The translations under genes and the position numbers were made by a program. 64,000 bases of DNA from Mongoliibacter sp. (lineage in GTDB: Bacteria; Bacteroidota; Bacteroidia; Cytophagales; Cyclobacteriaceae), in contig NZ_REBN01000128.1 in assembly GCF_007692705.1 (NCBI RefSeq), positions 1 to 64,000 of the forward strand. Reading direction: 5' to 3'. The notes below the pieces were generated by a model. It ran no database searches and was not told where the DNA came from. It saw only the letters and a list, made by a program, of their open reading frames with translations. Below are positions 50,091 to 57,395 of the stretch, in pieces; position 1 is the first letter of the stretch; the number at the start of each line of letters is the position of its first letter.

Positions 50091-50717
50091 TTATGGAATA
50101 TCCATAAACTTATGCGTTTGGAGTGAAATTTTCCATTCCGGGTTGGATTTCACATATTCAATGATGCTCCCCAAGTACTGGGATGACTTACTCCACTCCG
50201 GCTGCAAGAGTTTATGGCAGCTTTTATTTACCAAATCTGCATGTTTTTCTGCAAAATCAAAGTCAGATTTATGAAAAATAACCACTTTTAACTCATTTGC
50301 ATGCTCATAAATGCTCGAATGTGGTTTTTTAAACTTTTTGGGAGAAAAACAAACCCAATCAAATTGTCCTGAAAATGGGTGCGCACCTGAAGTTTCTATA
50401 TTGATCGTAAAACCCTCTTTTTTCAATAAAGCCGTCAAGGGACCCAAATCATACATTAAAGGCTCACCACCAGTAATCACAACCATCCGGCCGGGGTATT
50501 CCAAGGCTTGATTGACAATTTCTTGAACGGAATGGATAGGCCATTTCTCGGCTTCCCATGACTCTTTCACGTCACACCACACACAGCCCACATCACATCC
50601 GCCAAGTCTTATAAAATAAGCAGGGGTGCCAGTATGCACCCCTTCTCCTTGGATGGTATAAAAGGCTTCCATTACTGGAAGCATCATTCCTTTGTCAACA
50701 GCTTCTTTCTTGTCCAT
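50091..50717 (-). CDS. queE: 7-carboxy-7-deazaguanine synthase
   Basis: AFYTIQGEGVHTGTPAYFIRLGGCDVGCVWCDVKESW radical-SAM motif, VVITGGEPLMY. Confidence 0.96.
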   Translation of the reverse strand: MDKKEAVDKGMMLPVMEAFYTIQGEGVHTGTPAYFIRLGGCDVGCVWCDVKESWEAEKWPIHSVQEIVNQALEYPGRMVVITGGEPLMYDLGPLTALLKKEGFTINIETSGAHPFSGQFDWVCFSPKKFKKPHSSIYEHANELKVVIFHKSDFDFAEKHADLVNKSCHKLLQPEWSKSSQYLGSIIEYVKSNPEWKISLQTHKFMDIP

Positions 50718-50827
50718 ATCAATTTTTGATAAAGCGGGTGATTGAACCGCTTGGGTATTTGATTTTTTAAAAGGACTGCAAAGCTAAGGGAATTTTAAGC
50801 AGTTGCAAAACTGAGGCAAATATCCCT

Positions 50828-51670
50828 CTATTTGATCTGAGATTTGATTTTATTGATATAGGCAACACTTTGCGGGATTTGTTCAACAGATCTGGTGGAT
50901 TCATCTTCTATGACCAAATATTCCACTTTATGTTTTACCGCCAATTCAATAAGTGATTTGATGTCAATATCCCCTTCTCCCAAGACTACGTTCGTTTCTA
51001 CATCACCTCTACCATCTTTCGAGCCCGGAGTCCCCTTTTTCCTGTCTTTCAAGTGTAAAAGTGGGTATAATTCAGGATTAGCTTTGAGGTAAGCTACGGG
51101 ATCTCCTCCTCCCATCTGCACCCAGTAAACATCCATATTGAACTTGTAATTATTGGCGTTTTTGACCATTTCATCAAACAAAACTCCGGATCCGTGTGAG
51201 GTGAATTCGTAACCATGAGGATGGTACAAAAGTGTTATACCTTCTTTTTGCATTTCCGCACCTGCTTTATTGAATAATTCTATGGCTTCCTGGGTTTCTT
51301 TAATTGTGAAATTGCCATCACCTTGGTGAGGGATCCAAAAGCAGGTTGCATATTTGGCTCCATAGGCTTTCGCTTGATCAATAATTTTCTGAATATTGTT
51401 GTTTTTGAGTTCGTTGTAATCCGCACCAACGCCTATCACAGAAAGCCCCATTTCGGAAATCATTTTCTTGTATTCTTCCTGACTCATGCCATAAGTGCCT
51501 CCTCCTTCCAGGTACTTGATTCCCCAGTCTGCAACCAATTGGTGTGAACCTTTGACATCATCTTTGGTTTGGTTGCGGAGACTATACATTTGCAGGGCTA
51601 TTTCCTGTGCCTGCAATTGGGCTGTAAATAAGAATGTGAGGCCCAGAACTAGTGTTATTATTCTTTTCAT
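50828..51670 (-). CDS. secreted sugar phosphate isomerase/epimerase (xylose isomerase-like TIM barrel)
   Basis: MKRIITLVLGLTFLFTAQLQAQEIALQMYSLRNQ..., LLYHPHGYEF, MDVYWVQMGGGDP, LHLKDRK; ATG 51670 preferred (ORF track N-terminus runs into repeats). Confidence 0.9.
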   Translation of the reverse strand: MKRIITLVLGLTFLFTAQLQAQEIALQMYSLRNQTKDDVKGSHQLVADWGIKYLEGGGTYGMSQEEYKKMISEMGLSVIGVGADYNELKNNNIQKIIDQAKAYGAKYATCFWIPHQGDGNFTIKETQEAIELFNKAGAEMQKEGITLLYHPHGYEFTSHGSGVLFDEMVKNANNYKFNMDVYWVQMGGGDPVAYLKANPELYPLLHLKDRKKGTPGSKDGRGDVETNVVLGEGDIDIKSLIELAVKHKVEYLVIEDESTRSVEQIPQSVAYINKIKSQIK

Positions 51671-51703
51671 ATGATTATAATTTCTTTCAATGGTCATAAC
51701 TTG

Positions 51704-51818
51704 TCCCGTATCGGGATAGCCTGTCCCGACTTTCGGGAGAATCTTCGCATGGTTTTTAATCATCCCTGTGTGTGATCCCGTAGGTACGGGATCATGCCTG
51801 CCTGTCCAGTAGGCAGGC
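51704..51818. repeat. cluster of four palindromic hairpin repeats
   Basis: TCCCGTATCGGGA 51704-51716; TCCCGACTTTCGGGA 51724-51738; GATCCCGTAGGTACGGGATC 51774-51793; GCCTGCCTGTCCAGTAGGCAGGC 51796-51818. Confidence 0.8.
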
Positions 51819-52012
51819 TCGATTTCATGGTTTAATTGGGTTTGATTTGGAATATTGTCAAAAAGATAAAGAATCCCTCTCATTTTTTTACCAGTGGAAT
51901 ATTTACTTTTTCAAAACTGATTTGGTCAATGAATTTACATAAATTGTATATCATCTGATCATATATGTGACTATAAAAGAAAATTGAAATACTTAACTGA
52001 ACTCAGTAAAAA

Positions 52013-52123
52013 ATGAAACATGTAGTAGTCGGCTGGAAAGAAGGTATTGAGGAATTTTTGAAAAAGAATTTCTCCTTTGCAGAGTATAAAATTGTAAAGC
52101 AAGACTCAAGGATATACTTTTAG
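52013..52123 (+). CDS. possible 36-aa small ORF, MKHVVVGWKEGIEEFLKKNFSFAEYKIVKQDSRIYF
   Basis: ATG 52013 to TAG 52121-52123, below the ORF-track cutoff; could be a remnant or chance ORF. Confidence 0.25.
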   Translation: MKHVVVGWKEGIEEFLKKNFSFAEYKIVKQDSRIYF

Positions 52124-52143
52124 CGAACCGTAAACAAATCATT

Positions 52144-53397
52144 ATGAAAAGAATACTTAGTATTTTATTTTCTTTATTTATTCTTTCATCAAGCTTTGCT
52201 TGGGCTCAGGAAAAAAAGCCCTATGTCATATTGATTTCTTTGGATGGTTATAGGTATGATTATACCGAAAGATTTGCCCCGGAAAATATCTCAAAATTCA
52301 TTCAGGAAGGTACTGCTGCACAATCCATGATCCCATCTTTTCCAAGCAAGACTTTCCCAAATCATTACACCATAGCCACGGGAATGAAGCCTGAAAACCA
52401 CGGATTGGTCAACAACGCTTTTTATGAACCAGAAAAAGATCAAACTTATGTCATCAATGATAGGAGTATTGTCGAGGATGGTTACTGGTATGGAGGCACC
52501 CCGCTTTGGGTCTTGGCGGAGCAAAATGGAATCAGGGCAGCAAGCTATTTCTTTGTAGGCACAGAAGCTCCTGTTCAAGGGGTTCAGCCTTCTTATTATT
52601 ACAATTATGATGGGACAATATCCAACTTAACAAGAATTTCCAAAGTGTTTGAATGGCTTGAATTGCCAGAAGATGAAAGACCCAGGCTGATTACATTGTA
52701 TTTTTCTGACATGGATGATATCGGCCACAGGTATGGGCCGAACAATGACCTGGAGTTGAGAAAGAAAATCTCCAAACTTGACAGGGAGCTTGGAGCTTTA
52801 TTTGAGGGTTTGAAAAGTTTTGATGAAGAAATCAATGTCATTATTGTATCAGACCATGGCATGAGTGAAGTTCCTAAGGAAAATTTACTTAACCTTGATG
52901 AAATCACAAAAAACACCAATGCGCGTGTGGTCAACAATGGCGCCATGGCACATCTTTACCTGGATAATCCATTGGAACTTGAAGAATTGTATCTTAAACT
53001 CAATTCAGTTGAAGGGCCCTTCAAAGTAGTAAAAGTTAAGGATGAAAATTATTATCAAAACACAGAAACTTACAGCAATAGGTTAGGCGATTTATTGATT
53101 CTACCCGATTTAGGTTTCTATTTAGCTACTACCTCAGATATGATCAAGTACCAAAACCGAGCAGCGATGTTCAAAACAAATGTTTTTGGGGAACATGGTT
53201 ACAGTCCTAAGTACAAGGACATGCACGGCATTTTTTATGCAAATGGACCACAGATCAAAAAATCCCATAAAATATCTTCATTTGAGAACTTTCATGTCTA
53301 CCCTTTGATTTGTAGTATACTTGGCCTTCCTATCCCTGAGAATATTGACGGGGAATTAGCAGTGCTCGAGAAAATTCTAAAAAATGTTGAAGATTAA
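52144..53397 (+). CDS. ectonucleotide pyrophosphatase/phosphodiesterase (alkaline phosphatase superfamily)
   Basis: YVILISLDGYRYDY, SFPSKTFPNHYTIATG, YFSDMDDIGHRYGP, IIVSDHGM, GEHGYSPKYKDMHGIFYANGP. Confidence 0.95.
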   Translation: MKRILSILFSLFILSSSFAWAQEKKPYVILISLDGYRYDYTERFAPENISKFIQEGTAAQSMIPSFPSKTFPNHYTIATGMKPENHGLVNNAFYEPEKDQTYVINDRSIVEDGYWYGGTPLWVLAEQNGIRAASYFFVGTEAPVQGVQPSYYYNYDGTISNLTRISKVFEWLELPEDERPRLITLYFSDMDDIGHRYGPNNDLELRKKISKLDRELGALFEGLKSFDEEINVIIVSDHGMSEVPKENLLNLDEITKNTNARVVNNGAMAHLYLDNPLELEELYLKLNSVEGPFKVVKVKDENYYQNTETYSNRLGDLLILPDLGFYLATTSDMIKYQNRAAMFKTNVFGEHGYSPKYKDMHGIFYANGPQIKKSHKISSFENFHVYPLICSILGLPIPENIDGELAVLEKILKNVED

Positions 53398-53791
53398 AAA
53401 AGATATAGAGACCCGCGTGGATGTTAGCCATTTGGTAAGAAGCTTTTATACCCGAATACGCCAACATGAAGTGTTAGGACCAATTTTTAATACTGTAATT
53501 GATGACTGGGAGGTTCATTTGGAAAGACTAACTGATTTTTGGGAAATAGTTATCTTAAACTCGGGTCCAGGTGCCGGTAAATTCAATCCAGTTCCTGTTC
53601 ATAAGGAAGTAGATAGATCCACAGGAAACAGTATTCAGCAGGCTCATTTTGGACATTGGCTTGAACTCTGGTTCAGTACCCTAGATACTTACTACATGGG
53701 GAAAAATACAGATTTCGCGAAAGAACATGCCCGTAGAATGGCACATATTTTATTTTTCAGGATTATGGAAGGTAGAATTGAAAAAAATTAG
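53384..53791 (+). CDS. group III truncated hemoglobin-like protein
   Basis: HLVRSFYTRIRQHEVLGPIFNTVI, LERLTDFWEIVIL, AHFGHWLELWFSTLD; overlaps the upstream gene by 14 bp. Confidence 0.9.
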   Translation: MLKIKKDIETRVDVSHLVRSFYTRIRQHEVLGPIFNTVIDDWEVHLERLTDFWEIVILNSGPGAGKFNPVPVHKEVDRSTGNSIQQAHFGHWLELWFSTLDTYYMGKNTDFAKEHARRMAHILFFRIMEGRIEKN

Positions 53792-53806
53792 CGTAAATAC
53801 TATTCA

Positions 53807-54421
53807 CTAAACACCGATCAGTTTAAAATGATAATCTAAGTTTTCGTTTTTCTGAAGGCTGATTTCTTTCCTTAAGTGATACACGGCTTCAAGTAATTTG
53901 GCGTTACCTAAACTACCGGCATCTACCCCCTTGAACCCTATAGCGGATATCAATCGGCTAACAATCTTTTTCTCAGGTATATCCGGACCACAAAAGTATG
54001 TTTCTTTGACAAGCCCCATTGGATCCGAAACAGGATAGTCTAAGCCCAGATTATTGAAAGCTTTAAAAAGGTAGCCCTCTTCCATTGCTGTTTTCAACAT
54101 TTCAGTGTTACAGGGCATATTCTCAGTATATGAAGCATTGGTGCAGTCTATGATGATTTTACCTTCCAAATCAGCTTCTTTAAGCTCTTCAGTCACACTG
54201 GCCAAGTATTCATTCTCACAACAAATCAATATAAATACCGACTCCTCGATCACTTTTTTATATGTAATGACTTTTCCCGGTGACATTTTGAGGATTTTCC
54301 ATTCTATTCCTTTTGCTTCAAAATCCTCTCTTACTCCAAAACGCACAATATTCGCTCTGGAAGACAAAACATCTCCCAAGTATAGGGCTAGTCTTGTACC
54401 TCCTATAATTCCTATTTCCAT
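53807..54421 (-). CDS. NADP-dependent oxidoreductase-like protein (F420-dependent NADP reductase-type Rossmann fold)
   Basis: MEIGIIGGTRLALYLGDVL nucleotide-binding start, IIIDCTNASY, KAFNNLGLDY; ATG 54421 preferred. Confidence 0.75.
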   Translation of the reverse strand: MEIGIIGGTRLALYLGDVLSSRANIVRFGVREDFEAKGIEWKILKMSPGKVITYKKVIEESVFILICCENEYLASVTEELKEADLEGKIIIDCTNASYTENMPCNTEMLKTAMEEGYLFKAFNNLGLDYPVSDPMGLVKETYFCGPDIPEKKIVSRLISAIGFKGVDAGSLGNAKLLEAVYHLRKEISLQKNENLDYHFKLIGV

Positions 54422-54728
54422 TGATTCATAATTTAAAAGGTGTGGAAACTTGCTTTTGTTTGTGGATTGGGTGCTTAGGGTGAAGAGCAAAGTTCCAAAT
54501 TTTATCACGGAATTTAATGTATATTTTTGATCAAAGCAAAATTTTGTTTGTTAAGTTATTGTAAACCAATTTTTTAAGAATAGAATACAAAAAAGTTACT
54601 TTTAAAACCTGTCTTCTAAATACTTAATTACCAGGTAGAAGAAGAGAGATTTAGTAGAATAGGACTACCATTGACAGATTTGTAGGGACAGTTACCCTGA
54701 TTGCAGCGGAAGCCTGCCACGATGATTT

Positions 54729-54739
54729 GGGGGGGGGGG
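54729..54739. repeat. poly-G homopolymer tract (about 11 nt)
   Basis: GATGATTT followed by an uninterrupted G run then AATAG. Confidence 0.75.
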
Positions 54740-54763
54740 AATAGTTTAAAAGGTTGGAGATCC

Positions 54764-54779
54764 CCCGCAATTCTGCGGG
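54764..54779. repeat. inverted repeat CCCGCA-ATTC-TGCGGG
   Basis: Directly read; in style with the other palindromic repeats. Confidence 0.65.
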
Positions 54780-54924
54780 ACAGACTTTCACCTCCGGAAA
54801 CTCCCGTTCAGTATGACGACCCCATCTGTCATTCCCTTTCTAGTAAATGTCAATTTTTATCACACATTTTAACATTTTCATCACCCAAAATTTCAAAAAA
54901 TAAAATCCCTATGATTTTTAAATC

Positions 54925-55701
54925 TTATTTTAGGATTTTAGCCAGTGGACTTGTTTTCCTGTTTTTAAAGGCATGGTAACTACTTGCTGAGAACAAAATT
55001 AAAGCGAAAAACAACGCAGCATAGGCAACAAACACTTCCGATTCCCACTGCTTGAAAGCTATGGCTGAAAAAGCCCAAACGCCCACCAAAGCTACTTCCC
55101 TCATGTTTCTATTGAAGGTAAGAAAAAGATATATTCCGGTTGCAACCATTATAATGAAGCATGTCCAAAACACAGGGTTTGAAAGCAAATCAATACTGTA
55201 AAGGAGAACAGAAGTGTTTACCACAGAAGCCGCTACAATCCAGCCAGTATAAATACAAATGGGCCACCATACAAAAGCAATGATATCCAAAGGAGCATCC
55301 CAAATTTCAAGCCTTAATTTAACTACCAATACCATAAGGCAAAACAATAAAGCGAAAATTACCAACACTGATACCAACAGCATTTCGGAAGTCCAAACGA
55401 CAATCCAAAGTCCATTGAGTACATTTGAAAGGCCAAACCAAATGGAGGAAGGCAGCAGTGATTTTTGATTTTGATTTCTGAAAAATGAAATCCACTGGTA
55501 GACAATAAAACCCAATAATAATAAATATATCAAGCCCCAGATAGAAAAGGCATATCCCGCCGGAGTGATCAAAACTTCATATCGGTTGCTGATTTCTCCA
55601 ACTGAATTTCTTTCTCCAACTCCTGCACCATAAAGGTAATTCAAGTAAATCATTGCAGCATAACTGAATGTATTAAAAATCAACAGAATGATATTTTTCA
55701 T
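54925..55701 (-). CDS. TspO/MBR-like tryptophan-rich membrane protein
   Basis: ITPAGYAFSIWGLIYLLLLGFIVYQW, DIIAFVWWPICIYTGWI; multi-TM, Trp-rich. Confidence 0.75.
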   Translation of the reverse strand: MKNIILLIFNTFSYAAMIYLNYLYGAGVGERNSVGEISNRYEVLITPAGYAFSIWGLIYLLLLGFIVYQWISFFRNQNQKSLLPSSIWFGLSNVLNGLWIVVWTSEMLLVSVLVIFALLFCLMVLVVKLRLEIWDAPLDIIAFVWWPICIYTGWIVAASVVNTSVLLYSIDLLSNPVFWTCFIIMVATGIYLFLTFNRNMREVALVGVWAFSAIAFKQWESEVFVAYAALFFALILFSASSYHAFKNRKTSPLAKILK

Positions 55702-55860
55702 GAACGACAGTTTTTGAGGTATATGAGAATTCAGGTAAGTTCAATCTTAAATTTGAATAAAACATAAACTTATAGCCAATATATATTCAGTCATAATTTA
55801 TCAAGAAATGAATTAGAAATAATCGTCCTTTTTCTTAGATTAATAAAAACTTTTGTAATT

Positions 55861-57195
55861 ATGAAAATAAACACCTGCTTCTCGGCTGCACTATTCTTAT
55901 TTCTTTTTTTAGCGACTGGCAAAATATATAGCCAGTCCAATAATAGGGTACTTTTTGAAAATGTACGGGTTTTTGATGTAAAGTCAGGAAGCTTAACCGG
56001 ATTAAGAAATGTACTTGTGGAAGGAAAAGAAATCAAAAGCATTTCGGCATCTTCAGAAGGTATGGAAGAAGCACTCATTATTGATGGAGGGGGTAAAACA
56101 TTGATGCCGGGACTTATTGATGTGCATGTACATATGGCATTTGGAGCCTTGACCATGCGGGAAATGATGTCGCCCATGATGTCTGAAGGCCTTATTGCTG
56201 AAAAAGTAAGCGTAAATGCTGAAAAGATGCTATTACGGGGATTTACCTCGGTCAGAGATGCAGGAGGACCTATCTTTCCCGTGAAAAAGGGCATAGATGA
56301 TGGTAAAATAACAGGTCCCAGAATTTGGCCATCAGGCGCTACCATCTCACAGACGGCGGGCCATGGAGACTTCAGGACTCCTGATGAAAAGTCAAGAAGA
56401 TTTTTTGGAGAGCCCTCCCGTGCTGAAAGATTCAATGCCACATTTATAGCTGATGGAAGAGCTGAGGTCTTGACAGCTGTTCGGGAGAACTTACGTTTTG
56501 GAGCAAGTCAGATTAAATTGATGGCGGGAGGCGGTACTTCCTCAGCATACGACCCTGTTGATGTAACCCAATATACTTTTGACGAAATGCGGGCTGCCGT
56601 GGAGGCTGCGGAAGATTGGGGAACTTATGTCATGGTGCATGCCTATACACCGAGGGCCATTCGAAGAGCCATTGATGCAGGTGTTAAATGCATTGAACAC
56701 GGACAGTTGTTAGATCAAAAGACTTTACGTTATGCTGCCAAAAAGAAAGTGTGGCTGAGTACGCAAATGCTGGTTGAAAACACCCCTAATATGGATCCTC
56801 AGAGAATTGAGAAGAGAAAACCTGTACTGGAGGGACAATCTAAAGTCTGGCCGATGGCAAAAAAACTTAAATTAAAATTGGCTTGGGGAACTGATTTTCT
56901 GTTCGAACCTGAGCTCAATGACAGACAAAACGAATTTATACTGAAGCTGCAACCATGGTTCAGCAATGCTGAAATCCTGAAAATGGTCACCCATGACAAT
57001 GCGGAATTACTACAACTTTCAGGGTTGAGAAGTCCATACCAAGGTAAATTGGGAGTAGTGGAAGAAGGTGCCTTGGCAGATTTGATTTTGGTGGATGGAG
57101 ATCCTTTGACTGACCTTTCCTTGATTGCCAATCCTGCAGAAAAGTTTGTGGTGATTATGAAGGATGGGAAAGTATATAAAAATATGATGGATTGA
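55861..57195 (+). CDS. secreted amidohydrolase family protein
   Basis: TLMPGLIDVHVHMAFG metal motif, TSVRDAGG, CIEHGQLL, LAWGTDF; signal peptide. Confidence 0.95.
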   Translation: MKINTCFSAALFLFLFLATGKIYSQSNNRVLFENVRVFDVKSGSLTGLRNVLVEGKEIKSISASSEGMEEALIIDGGGKTLMPGLIDVHVHMAFGALTMREMMSPMMSEGLIAEKVSVNAEKMLLRGFTSVRDAGGPIFPVKKGIDDGKITGPRIWPSGATISQTAGHGDFRTPDEKSRRFFGEPSRAERFNATFIADGRAEVLTAVRENLRFGASQIKLMAGGGTSSAYDPVDVTQYTFDEMRAAVEAAEDWGTYVMVHAYTPRAIRRAIDAGVKCIEHGQLLDQKTLRYAAKKKVWLSTQMLVENTPNMDPQRIEKRKPVLEGQSKVWPMAKKLKLKLAWGTDFLFEPELNDRQNEFILKLQPWFSNAEILKMVTHDNAELLQLSGLRSPYQGKLGVVEEGALADLILVDGDPLTDLSLIANPAEKFVVIMKDGKVYKNMMD

Positions 57196-57294
57196 TTCTG
57201 CTCATTTTGAAAAAGTTTTTGGTGGAAAAATACTTCATAATTTAGCTTTTAAGTTTCATAGTTGCAATTTTTGGCGAATGGTTCAAGTATTCAG

Positions 57295-57367
57295 GCTTGG
57301 ACCAAAAACGTAACAGTCTTCAGACTGTACAAAAGCAGTCTGAAGACTGCCACTGAAATGGTCCAAG
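57295..57367. repeat. nested inverted repeat between convergent genes
   Basis: Outer CTTGGACCA (57295-57303)/TGGTCCAAG (57359-57367); inner CAGTCTTCAGACTG (57314-57327)/CAGTCTGAAGACTG (57336-57349). Confidence 0.8.
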
Positions 57368-57395
57368 ACTAAGTCTTAAACCACCCCCTACCCCC

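Noticed and set aside
51671-51883. N-terminal extension of the sugar-isomerase ORF
   Set aside because: Extension encodes palindromic repeat sequence; a good signal peptide begins at ATG 51670.
55791-56441. 216-aa minus-strand ORF
   Set aside because: Antisense to the amidohydrolase gene; composition is typical of a shadow frame.
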